Below, one piece after another: positions 13,141 through 26,006 of a stretch of DNA of 64,000 nt. A program made the position numbers and the translations under genes. The notes beneath the pieces were generated by a model that was given only the letters and a program-made list of their open reading frames with translations, did not search any database and had not been told where the DNA came from. This stretch comes from Favolaschia claudopus (Eukaryota > Basidiomycota > Agaricomycetes > Agaricales > Mycenaceae): positions 806,001 through 870,000 of the forward strand of contig JAWWNJ010000070.1 in assembly GCA_037176885.1 (NCBI GenBank), given 5' to 3'. The stretch's first letter is position 1; every line of letters begins with the position of its first letter.

Positions 13141-14350
13141 TGTTGAAACCAATCAACAGAGCAATCCAAAAGCTGACGCACGGCACATTGTCTATGTAGC
13201 TGATAGCCGCCAAACCTTGTTCAGACTGTGATCCGCCCACCAGCCTTGTCCGGATGTGTGACCCCAAGTTGTCAGGCTGCGGGTCATTTTGTGTCCGGAC
13301 TGGGACCTGAGGTGACAGGGTTTCTGGCAAATGTTGTCTGGACCTTCTGCTGGATTATTGTGAGTCCTAGACTTTGAGGCTTAACCTGTCCGTCTCGATG
13401 GTTGCCGGACCTCAAAATGGGATCATTTCCACCCAGTACATGTGAAGATGCGTGAAATCAGATGAGTAAACTATTCTCTTCGGTATCACAAAGAAATCTG
13501 TTCCATACTGCGGCACACCATTTAGCAGCAATTTCAGCTTGCCAGAAATCTAACGGCAAGAAACGGCACAACGCCGTCAGGCACTGTCGGTCAGATGAAC
13601 ACACTCAAGCCCAGGACGAATGATGTCCGTCAGCCCGTTCGTCACCATGACGGACGGGTTCAAGCCCTAGTCCCACTCAAAATGTGCTGAAAAGTCACCA
13701 TCTTGCATGTCAGATTTCTTTCTCTGATATTTTGCAGGGTGTCACACAAAATTTTGCCCGTGTTGAATTGTTGAAGTGGTTCCAGATTGTCACATGTCAC
13801 ACCCCTGCTGATTTGAATGAAATTGTAAAATAGGTGCGAGCTAAACCCATGCGAGCTTGCGAGCGGCTGGGTTCAGTGGAAGATAAGGGAGAGATTAGAT
13901 AGATGTGTTACTAGTGATGTGACCTTAGTACTTTCTTTTACAGACGTGTTCGTCGTGTCCCCTCCCCGCTCCTCTTACGCGCCTCTCGGGCCTTTATTTT
14001 CGCCCACCCACCCTCTCCTTTTCCTTTTCCTCACGCTTGGTTGCTTCGGTCGTTTCCTTTTTCAAGACCCAAGAACCGTGCGTACTGGATTTGGGCCGCT
14101 CACCATCCTCCCGCCTGATTCGCTTACCGCCGATCTTTTTTGGCGCGTTCAGTTCAGCGAATCGGCCTCCGGCCCAACTCCACCTGCACACCCACCTCAC
14201 TCATAACCGCCGTTAATATTTCACTCAAGTATTACTACTTAAAGCGGTTGTATGCCGCTGGAAAACATCCCGACTTACACATCTCCTCTACACCTCCTCC
14301 TCCTCCTCACTCTCACAGGAGAGCTGTCTACTCGCGATCTCCCTTATCCT
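13141..14350. other. Gene-free stretch with inverted-repeat debris
   Basis: No gene is supported. 13190-13350 has repeated TGTCCGGA-type motifs. Near 13637-13662 a near-perfect hairpin is seen (CCCGTTCGTCA facing TGACGGACGGG, one mismatch). Around 13850-13880 there are GCGAGC repeats. These look like ends of old transposons. Confidence 0.3.
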
Positions 14351-14774
14351 CATTCATACTCATCCAAACATCAAAATTTGGTTCCCACGGTTCTAGATAT
14401 CAGTATTAAGTGCTTTTAGGATGAAATTAAATATTCTGGCCGGGCAAAGCCCTTGTATGCATATGCAGAATAGGTCTTGAAACTTTCATGACAATTGAGG
14501 AAGAACTGAGAGACGAGGTAGCCTTTTTGCTGGCGGGGATCACAAAATCACTGACAAATGCATTGTGACCAGCAAGAATTCATCTTCTCCTTCAGTTCTT
14601 CACCAAACTTTCTCTAGTGCCTTAGTATTATTATTATTATTATTATTTCTCAAGATTTGGCTGCACGTATACAAGATTTTGTCAGGCCAGATATCCTAAA
14701 TTAAACTTGGGGCACTTAATACGAATATTCCAAAGCGTGGGAACCCGATTTTGATGTTTGGATGAGGATGGATG
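14351..14774. mobile_element. Fold-back/MITE-like element with long inverted arms
   Basis: The left arm (14351-14468) and right arm (14661-14774) are inverted copies of about 115 bp with scattered mismatches; both contain CATCCAAACATCAAAAT and GTATTAAGTGC. The 190-bp loop has a TAT microsatellite at 14626-14647 and no coding potential. I could not identify a convincing target-site duplication, so exact ends are uncertain. Confidence 0.6.
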
Positions 14775-15787
14775 AGGCCTATCTTGCGGTGCTTACTTAT
14801 TACGAGCTGTGGGACCCGTGCCTTCGCCACTCAGTACCTTTAACAGTTCAGGTTTTGCGCTCACTTGCTGCTTTCAAGGCCGACGGCGCCGCACTGCCGC
14901 TCGCTGCACTCGCCGGCGCGCGTCGCCGCGGGAGAGCGTGGGTAAGTCCACGTGCTGCGCACGTGGTTTCCTGTCAAAGGCTGTGCCGTGCTCTTTTAAA
15001 GTATAGGATTGTTTTGAAGGCAAGCAACACCAATTATAATTTGTTGCAGATGGCACAAGCATATTATATCGAAAGACGAGTAGCAAACCAGCGCACACAT
15101 TGGTTGGGCCAACGCCGAACGGCGAAATCTGTCGTCACGCGCCTCGAAGAGCCGCACAATTTGAATCATGGCATTCTGTCTGTGATCCTATGATCCGATC
15201 AACCACTCCTTCATCACTCTTGGCTCGCTCCAAGCTCGCTCTTGGGTTTTGCAACTTCAAAGGCGCTGAGAAAACCCCAGGGCATCGCTGAACCGTCCGC
15301 CTAAACTCATATCACTGCTTCTGCTTGCCATCAGTGGCCCACCACTCCTGCTACCACTTGGTGCAGCACTACTTTCAAAGCTTTGATTCGGGTCTCCACC
15401 GGCTGTTCTCAGCTGCAGATGCATAATGTGCGACTCTTTCCTAGAGTTTTCTCCATTCACGAGGATCTGTGAGTGACAGTACCTATTCGGATTTCCTTTT
15501 TTCCGCTTCATAAGCTTGTTGGCCAATTGCCGCCTTGCGGCTACCCTGTTTGTGTGGTCAACATCCGACACTTACCAACCAATATAAGGATTCGCATACT
15601 ACGTAGTAAGCGCAAATTACCTCAAATGCGACATCCATTCCTCGGTATTGTTTCCGAGCCCACGACTCTGGCGCGCCGCCGTCGATGATCTTTCGTTCGC
15701 TACATTCTCCTCCGTTTGTTGCGGGAATCCGCAACATTTTTCGGCATAAAATGCGACTCGCATTTCTATCTCGTTTGCGTTCTCAAA
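14775..15787. other. Intergenic region upstream of the carboxylesterase gene
   Basis: No gene is supported. A GC-rich patch at 14870-14990 contains a perfect hairpin, CCACGTG around CTGCG then CACGTGG. The final 100 bases before 15788 should hold the esterase promoter, but I see no clear TATA box. Confidence 0.3.
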
Positions 15788-17827
<2,040 letters not shown>

Positions 17828-18144
17828 ATAGGTTGAGTGCATTATGAACTAGATGCTCCAGGTAATAGTAACAAGTCGTTCGTTACTTTCAATATGCGTA
17901 CTTCGCATCCGTCTCGTGAAACCAAGTCGATAACCTCCCCCGAATACCAGTAGCCTTACTAAATTCAATTTATTACCAAGTCCATCCAATCCACCCGTCC
18001 AGTCATTATATGCATACAATTCGTACAAACACTATTATTCGTCAATGGCTTGCGTCAAATAATCCCATGAATAATGTATATCATATCGAATAATGCCCGC
18101 CATGGTCCAAGATACTGCCCTACCCCTCATCCCTTCACGCCGCG

Positions 18145-21100
18145 TCACCGCTTCGCCTCCTCCCGTTTATCCTCTCCACCTCCGCTCCCCGCAGCTACCT
18201 CATCCTCCTCCTCCCCCTCCTCGACGGACACAACCCCCACGCTCGCCACGCCGACCTCCAAATACGGCAGCCCCACATCCTCGGGGTCATCGCCCGGCGC
18301 CAGCGGCGGGAGGTAGGGTGCCCATCCGTGTGTATGCGCGGTTGGTCGTGAGGGTGTTTGCGGTTGGGGTTGTGGAGACGAAGCCGATGATGATGGAGCG
18401 CCGTTGGGACCAAACATCCCCGGCGAAGGCATGACGACCAACACCGCGACCCGCACGCGCGGCTGCTCTATAAATGGTAACGTGGGGTCCGTCCCTGCCT
18501 GCGACGGTGGTGCGGTGCTTAGATTTGTCGTGGAAGACGGAATGATATTTCGGATAGGGGATGCTGGAGGTGGTAAGAGTGCAGCTGAAGCTGCTGGAGA
18601 GGCGCGAAGTGTGGGTGGAGGAGAGTATGATGCAGCAAAGGGCTATATTTGGGAGAAAGAAGATCAGTACTGTGTGATAAGAGGTGGGGGAGAAAAGAAA
18701 AGAAGGAAGGAAAAAAGCAAGGAGATGAAGAAAGGATGAACGGACGAGTAAGAAGAGAAAGGAGCACGCGAAAGAAAAAAAGCCTCTATGGGATAGGGAC
18801 GACGAGAGAGCGAACCGACTGCATAAACCACGCCGGCAATGAAACGAGACCACACGGTAGACGCGAAGACGTTCGGCTTCCTCTCCTTATCCAGGAGAAG
18901 ACATACGGGACGAGGCAAGTTGTCGAATCACATCGTGCAGAATACTCTCGAAAGCCACCATCATGACCCGCATCCTCCTACCCTCGGTGATACTTGGCCC
19001 GTCTCACGAGCACGCAGCAGACCGACACCGAAATCACCATCTCGTGTAAAGCGGAGACAACCACCGCCAATCCTGGAAGCGATACAAAGAACACGCCGAC
19101 AAGCGAGCTTTCACCGCCTCGTCCCTAGGGGTAACCCCAAGACGAGTGGCATGTCGGTCAGTCGTCTCCCAATCGTACGGCGCAAGACATACCGCCTCGG
19201 CTTGCGAAAACTCGCGTGAGACCGAGGGTTGAGACCTCCTACTGCCATTAATGCTTGGTCTGTCTCACGAGAACGCAGCATACCGCCCAGCCAACCACCA
19301 ACGCTGCAACGATACAAAGAACACCGAGCTTACACGGCCGCGTCCAGGAGACCATGCCTTCCCCCGAGCAACCCGCTCACGCAAGACACCTTCCTGCTGA
19401 ACGAAAGACCGCCAGCCCTCTCCGCACCAAAACCGACGCATCCGCCGTGTCCGCTGACACCACAAGACAAGTGGCATGTCGGCCAGTTGTCTCCCAATCA
19501 CACACTGAGTCCGACACGAGCTAGCATCCGAGACACAAGACATCCCGCCCCGGCGTGCTGAAACTGGTCTAAGAACTCGTGACACGACTGAGACCGAAAA
19601 CTGAGACACCGCAGGACCAAGACGGTCCCTCTACAGTCTTGAAACCACCGCCGCACGTTGCAGACGGGTGAAACATCCACGACGTCGGGTTCCTCGCCAT
19701 GCAAGGCAAGACAGACGTCCGCTTCCGCCATGTCGTCGCCTGGCCACGGGCCAGTGTTTCTCCTCCTCCCCCCCTCCTCTCCCGCCACCGCATCTGGCAT
19801 CGGGTCTCAGGGAGGGTGTTGCCTCCGTCCACCGGGGCAAACGTAACCGACGTCGACGGCGTCCATAGACGAGGACACACAGCACCTCGAACAAAAAATT
19901 GCTTCCAGTATGTCTTACATGAGTCCGCTTTCCCGCCACCGGGCCTTCCTGCCCGTCGTGCGCTTCCGCCCCAGGTGAACCACCCGCAACCGCAAACACA
20001 GTGGGTCGCATTCGGGCTCAATCCGAATCCCAGACCAGTCTCAGACACACATCACCAAGACACAGGACCTGAGAATCTGAGACTGTGAAACCATGAGACT
20101 GCCATGATGTCTACGATCTCATCGTCAATCCGCGACCCCCGAGACAAGTGAGACTGAGATCATCTCATCTTATCCAATCTCACCCCAGCCTCCTCACGAA
20201 CCAAGACTGAGACTATCTCAACTCGTCCCAGACTAGCCGAGCCCGAGCCCGAGACGTCTGTCCATCCCGCTGGATCGACCATGCCAACTCAAGCACTGCA
20301 CTGAGCTCGGCCACGAGCAGCTGAGACCGTACTCAACACCACTGCGCCACGCCACGACGTGCAGGGGAGGCAGACTGGGAACCATCTAGGTAGCCAGCGT
20401 CTACACACCCCGACAACGAGATCGTCTGGATGTGGACCATCGACCTGAAGAGACCATCGATTACAGCGTCGGTAAGACTGACAGCACGAGGCGGAGATCG
20501 CAGCATGTCCACACCGTCCCCAAGCCTCCTCCCCACGTAACAAAAACAGAAAGCAAAGGGCAAAGAAGACCGAAAACCAAAGCCCAAACGAAAAGCAAAG
20601 AACCAAAAGGAGCAAAGAACCAAAAACCAAAAACCAAAAACCGAAACAAAAACCAGCAACGAAAAAAATACGCACCATAATAACATCCCATTCACCCTCT
20701 TCCCCATCGCCATCCTCATCCCCAGGGACCACCCTCTCCTTCTCACAACTCCTCTTCTCGCTTCCTTCTGCCGCGGCACCTTCAGCCCCAGCCTTAGCCG
20801 GCGCATCCTGCCGCTCTGCACGCGGATTTGCAGACGAAGGCGGAGGAGTGATCCATACATCCCACAACCGCGGCTTCTTCCTCAGATCGACTTTCACTCT
20901 AGGCGCGGGCGGGATCCAAGTGCCGTTTGCGATGGCTTCGGCGACCATGCCTGTGTACGAGCGAGGTGAGCGGGCTTGTTTTGCAATGCAAGAATACGAA
21001 AAAAGGAGGGGGAGAGACGAAAGATAAGGTGATAGCGGCGAAGAGGTATAGAGAACGGAGGAAGGGTATAGAGAACGGAAGGAGTAGGAGTACTCACGCC

Positions 21101-21954
21101 GATGTCGTCTCCTCAATAACAGCGAGCGCACGACGATGGCGGAGGAGACGCCGAGGAGGAGGATGAGCGTTGCGAGGAAGGTGTAGACTATGTTGTTTTT
21201 CGTGAAGAAGTTGTTGTTGCCGTTTGAAGAAGACGTGGAGGATGGGGGGAGGCGTCGGTCGGGTGGGGTGTGGGTGTGGGGGTGGTGGTGGGGTGGTATA
21301 GGTAGCATGAGAGGCATCGGTGAGTGGTGGGTTGTGGGTTGTGCATGGGAGAAACGAAACAGCATTCCATCGGAGAGGCAAGAACGACATGCGTTCGGAA
21401 TCAAAAGCAGACCAAGCCCGAATAGGGATCGGGTGGTGAAGTACGAAACGGAGGCAGATTTAGGCCAGGGACGGGTTGTCGTGTGTTCATGGCGGTGTTG
21501 TTGTTTTAGTCGACATCCGCGGGGAAAATTGGTAGGATAAAATAAAAGACCGAGCAGGCAGACAGGCAGTACGAGCGTCAAAAGTGCGAAAGCCGAAGGC
21601 AAGAATAGGATTGGGTTTGATAAAATATGGAAGGCGGGATATAATCAGCGTACCGCTCAAAGCTACCGAAAAGAAAGAAAGAGACGCACGATAAAGCTGC
21701 GCAGATGACTGAATCCCGCCTGGTCCACCCCCACCACCCCCACCGCCTCCTCCTCCTCCTCCTCCCCCACCACCACCCTGACCACCGGCGCCACCACCCG
21801 GCGGCGGCGGCACCAACGTTGCAGACCCACTTGGAAACGGATCATTGAATGTAGTCGATATGCCCGGAGATGTGTCGCTGCTTGTCGGTGTGGCCGTACC
21901 ATTTTGAGGTCCTGAGGATATGGAAGATTTTGAAGACGCCGAAGACGAGGACAT
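18145..21954 (-). CDS. Single-pass membrane protein with Gly/Pro-rich N terminus (conserved basidiomycete protein)
   Basis: Start ATG at 21954. Exon 1 (21954-21690) codes a Ser-rich then Gly-run segment ending SSAQLY, with a GTGCGT donor. Exon 2 ends at 21098 and carries one membrane helix (YTFLATLILLLGVSSAIVV) followed by a basic stretch (LLLRRRHR); its start near 21.3 kb is uncertain. Exon 3 (20950-20676) codes MVAEAIANGTWIPPAPR and DLRKKPRLWD. Exon 4 (18642-18145) codes PFIEQPRVRVAVLVVMPSPG and an acidic tail. Phases at exon junctions 2-3 and 3-4 agree. I recognise the TM-NGTWIPP-LRKKP-VAVLVVMPSP layout as a conserved basidiomycete protein of unknown function. The 2,033-nt intron between exons 3 and 4 is exceptional and contains the GAGAC-rich block. 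Confidence 0.65.
19000..20330. repeat. GAGAC/GTCTC-dense repeat block in a 2-kb intron
   Basis: GAGAC and its complement GTCTC recur dozens of times, often as TGAGAC or GTCTCA. Longer direct repeats exist: about 26 bp at 19006 and 19256 (GTCTCACGAG(C/A)ACGCAGCA) and about 28 bp at 19146 and 19471 (GTGGCATGTCGG..AGT.GTCTCCCAAT). No coding frame with domains and no clear terminal repeats. Simple AACCAAAA repeats follow at 20570-20660. Probably a transposon or satellite-like insertion into the intron. Confidence 0.5.
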
Positions 21955-22739
21955 CGTGTTGCGTGTTGAGTAGAATCGGCGAGGAAGAAGAAGAGGAGGA
22001 AAGGAGGCGAGGTAACGGCGCGAGCTTAATATAAGCCAAAGCAAGCGCGGTTGCTATGCACTATGAAAGCGAGCAACGCGGAGACCGCGAGGGGTGCGAG
22101 CGTCGACGTCGTAAAAGACAGTGAGCAAGAGTCGGTCGACGACGGCGGCGACGGTGAGAGCGAAACCAATGTGACGCTTAGAAACGGTCATCACTCTTCG
22201 GACTTGATCGGGTTGTCGACCCGTCGTCCGATGACTCCGATCAACGTCCGATAAATCATTTTGAACTTTCGACTCCAATTCGACTCTGGCTTGCAAGACC
22301 CGGACGTCGTGTTGGTGTCACAGTCCAATAAACTCACCGCCAGCATAATATATATTTTCCCCAAGTATCTATACAGATATCTAGACCCACCTTCGATATG
22401 CCGACCATAGGAAAACAAGGATTTCCTATTCAGTGAACGGTTAGCTGAAAACTCACAGCGTTGGGGTAGTCTTCGACTTCTAAAATTCAACGCCGCCGCC
22501 ACGCCGTAGGTATGTGACGTCCAGTTGAGAGACGAGAAAACAAGAATTTCCTAATTAGTCAAGGTTGAACCGCGGTTCAAATTAGATAATGACAACGGTT
22601 CCGTTGTTACCATATCCACCTGCGCGCAGATGTATTGAAGTATTCACTTTGTCGCTTTTGTTCACTTCCAATTCAAAACTCAGTATCTATAACAGCTTCC
22701 AACCTCGAACAATGTCGAACCAAAGCCGTCATCGAGAAC
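21955..22739. other. Intergenic region upstream of the membrane-protein gene
   Basis: It contains the 5' flank of the minus-strand gene starting at 21954 and the left target flank of the CACTG-ended element. No gene or other structure is supported. Confidence 0.3.
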
Positions 22740-25640
22740 CACTGTGAATAGTAAAAGCACCTCAAATGAGTGCCTATTTTCAAGGGAAAATTAGTGCCTA
22801 AAGCACTCCATATTGGTGCCCACCGACACTAATTTATAGTGCTTTGCGCTCATTTTTACGCTCTTATAGAGTGCCCAAGCACTCATTTGTAGTGCTGCTC
22901 GGCACTAATTTCGAGTGCCTGAGACACTATTTTCGAGCGCTAAATTTCACCGCCCAGGTCCAATTCTCGTGTAATCCGTGCATATTCAAGCTACTACGAT
23001 ACATGGCGTAGCTTGGGAGATCATGAAGCACTCACCATCGCATGTCTTCATAATACTACTCACGGTTCTATCGCAGTGCGTCTCAGGTCCAGAATTTTTG
23101 ACTCGGAGTAATTAGCAACTCACCAAGTCAATCGCAAAAAGCGTTCTTCGAAATCAATAAAACGACGGCGCGGAACAGTGCAGTCACAAATTGTGAATTG
23201 AGATACGTTAGAACATTGATACTGGTGGAAGAGAATTTTCTCTTACCGACATGCGCATCCGAAAGACACAAGTCTTGGGAGCGACCTCGCTGGATGCGTG
23301 GTATGCAATCCCGCGAGTGACAGGCGTCAGCGTTAAGATCGTTGCAAAGGTAACGAACTAGAGGAATGCTAAGCTGCGTTGTAAAATAGGATGAACGGGA
23401 AACCTAGCTTCGGAGACACGGACGCGAAATAGGACACCTTGAGAGGGAAATGTTGCCTGGAATCAGTACTGCGTCAACGTAGGAGTTTCGTGCTGGACCA
23501 ATTCTTACGCATCAAGAGAACAAATACTGAATTTGATGCTTCCGTCATATTTTACAACCGTGACACGATCGAAAGTCAAGTTTCAGGGGTTTAGTGGGGG
23601 CTAAAAGAAGAATAAAAGGCAACACGGGAAGGAGAAAAGCAGCAGACGCACGTTGATATACTTCTCTGTCAGTACGTACTGGCGGCGCCCGCGTCGGCGC
23701 CGCCGGCGTCGGCGGGGCGGGGACGCACCCTGCAATAGTCGGAGGGGCGATGTAAGCGAGGGGGTATTGGGTGCGCAAACGATATGGTCGAGCGAGGGTG
23801 AGGGCGAGGGAATTGCACTAAAACGATCTCGTCAGCGCGCAGGGAAGGCAGAGCGAAGGATCTTCGTCAGCGACGTGGATGGGGTGGTGGCGGGGAATTG
23901 AGAAGAACGTCATCTGGCGCGTGGCCGAAGTCAAAATAGTGGGCCGGCAAGAAGCCGCAGTCGGCAATGAGGACCAGTAGCGAGCTACGGTCCAGCATCG
24001 GGTTCGGAGCCGTTGGCGGCGGCGGGACAGAGAGTCGGTGGGTGCGGGTTGCTGAGGTGCTATTACAAGGGAAGGAGAGGGTGACGGAGGGCGAGGTGGC
24101 TGCGTTAGCGCGGGTACCAAAAAAGAAAGCGGACCCCGACGCACATTCGTCGGGATCTGAGCTCGTCGCGAAGGCATCGGGAATGGTGTTGGGGGGGCGG
24201 CGGGTGTACGGGCGGAGTTGGCTGTAGACGAAGGGAGAGGGGAAGAGGAGGGAAGCCGTATGGTGGGCAGATGGAGCTGAATGGAGGTGGATGAGACAGA
24301 TGAGGGAGAGAATGAAGAAGAAACACGCACTCTTAATTGGCATATTAAGTTGCTGGTGGCGTTGAGAACAATATCATATATATTGGTGTTGATAGAGAAC
24401 GAGGTGGTGGCGAGATGTGAAGGGCGTGTGTGGTGCGCGGAAAGGAGCGGTCGACGAGACTGAACGCGGTGGAGAGTCGAGGCGCTCGAAGCTGCGGCCC
24501 TCTGAAAGATGCAAACAACGGGGAAAAGACACAGGTAAAAGTGAGGAATAGAACTGAAGCAGCAATAGCGCCGCACCTGGTATGCCCCATCTCCTAAACA
24601 TGTTCGTATAAGGTGCAAAGCCTGCCGAAATACAGGCAGTCATCAACGTTCTTCACGCAAAGCTTTGAACAAGGGCTCACAGTCATACCATGTCCCTCTC
24701 TCGGGTCAAACAGAGGCGGTGGGGCATACCTGGGAAGCTCAAAAGAGATCAAAAAGGCTTCATAGCCGTCAGAGCACCCGCAGAAGAGAAGCGAACGCGT
24801 CGGACGCGTGCAATACGGCGATCTTGGTAGGAGACGTAATCAAGCTGAGAGGCCGCAATCTGGGCGTTATTGATGTATTTAGAGAGCGTAGAGCGTGTAG
24901 ACAGGCCTTCTGAGTCGTCCTGTATCAGATTCAGGCGCGTAGAGGCACGGGAAGCCACGGGACAAGCCACAAGATGAAGGAAGAGGGAAAGGAGCGATGT
25001 GTTACATGTCACTGATGTAACACATCACATGACTGACGCGTCGCGTTTTTCGTTAAGTCCGAAAGTCGCGTTTCGAACAACTCGGCCAATAAATCCCGAA
25101 AATTCAGATAAATTTCAAAATTATTAGTCCGCTGCGCTGCTGGGTCGGTTGCATCTTTTACGAGTACGCAGCCTGCGCCTGCATTGTTTCCCAACTTTTT
25201 AGATGATGCCAGGTTTCACAAATTGAAACGCTGCCCCGAAGGCACGACAACGCTCACACAGTGAGCCAAGCCTAGGCGCCTGATAGTGATACGGTGCTCT
25301 TCTCACTTCCTGATCCACTTTAGCGGGAAACTGTCATACATAAGTAGGCCGTACAAGTTGAACGTAAGCTTCTAAAAGTGCGAGCGTCCACAACGCGATT
25401 GAACATTGATTGATGAAATGCCGTCGATTGCCGCTTTCCCGGCATTCTGGGAACCCACCTGGCCGATACGCCTCGAAATTACCCTGCGACACTGATATGA
25501 AGTGCTTCGGGAATTAGTGCTTCCAAGCACTAATAAAAAGTGCCCCAAAAAGCACTCATTCCCCGAGCACTACAAGTGAGTGCAAAATCTCGAAAATGAG
25601 TGCCCGGCACTACATATGAGCGCTTTTACTTTTCACAGTG
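22740..25640. mobile_element. CACTA-like non-autonomous transposon (CACTGTGAA ends)
   Basis: Both ends carry inverted CACTGTGAA(T/A)AGTAAAAGC. The flanks GAAC (22736-22739) and GAAC (25641-25644) are a candidate 4-bp target duplication; a 2-bp AA duplication with one more terminal C is equally consistent. Inside each end, 22755-22950 and 25500-25630, a GCACT or AGTGC word recurs every 15-30 bp, often followed by (C/A)ATTT. That is the subterminal repeat architecture typical of CACTA/EnSpm elements, whose transposase binds such repeats. No transposase is found in the 2.9 kb, so it depends on an autonomous relative elsewhere. Confidence 0.75.
23545..24650 (-). other. Coding-like cargo inside the CACTA-like element
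   Basis: The minus strand shows long open frames with a possible intron (GTGCGT donor about 24328, TCTACAG acceptor about 24228) and another exon-like piece at 23770-23660 (about CVPAPPTPAAPTRAPP). A hydrophobic N-terminal stretch near 24340 may just be the translated intron. Composition and the CCACGTCGCTGACG motif near 23875 resemble the decayed repeat family at 1-7.6 kb. I infer captured fragments of that family; no domain is recognisable. Confidence 0.35.
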
Positions 25641-25644
25641 GAAC

Positions 25645-26006
25645 TCAACTTGAACATTCTTACGCCCATAACAGTAGAAAACGCGAGTGAAATTATGTTC
25701 ATTGTACAACAGTGGGTTAAATGCTACGGTATGCCGATGAATGCGCTACAGATTGGATTTAGGCGATAAATCGATACAGATGGGATGGGTGGATGATAGA
25801 ATAGCAGGGGTTACAAATAGCGAGAAAGCAAGAGGAACTAAACTAGATATGGCATGCAAATGTAACAGCGGCGTTCGAAAGCAGGTAGAGTAGCTACGAG
25901 GAAAGATGTCGGATTCTTTTTGAAAGCCGTGGAAATAACATGTGAATAAACGGGGGCAACAGGAGCCAGTCATTTCAGCTCTCAATATGGAGTATCCGTA
26001 GATGGG
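25645..26006. other. Short gap between the transposon and the F-box gene
   Basis: This is the 3' flank of the minus-strand F-box gene. No gene is supported. Confidence 0.3.

Noticed and set aside
20289..21602. 437-codon open frame on the minus strand
   Set aside because: It reads through real exons 2 and 3 of the membrane-protein gene plus their introns; only parts of it are coding.
23818..24618. 266-codon minus-strand frame as a gene
   Set aside because: Several overlapping frames are equally open, a plausible intron splits it, and no domain is visible; kept only as possible cargo.
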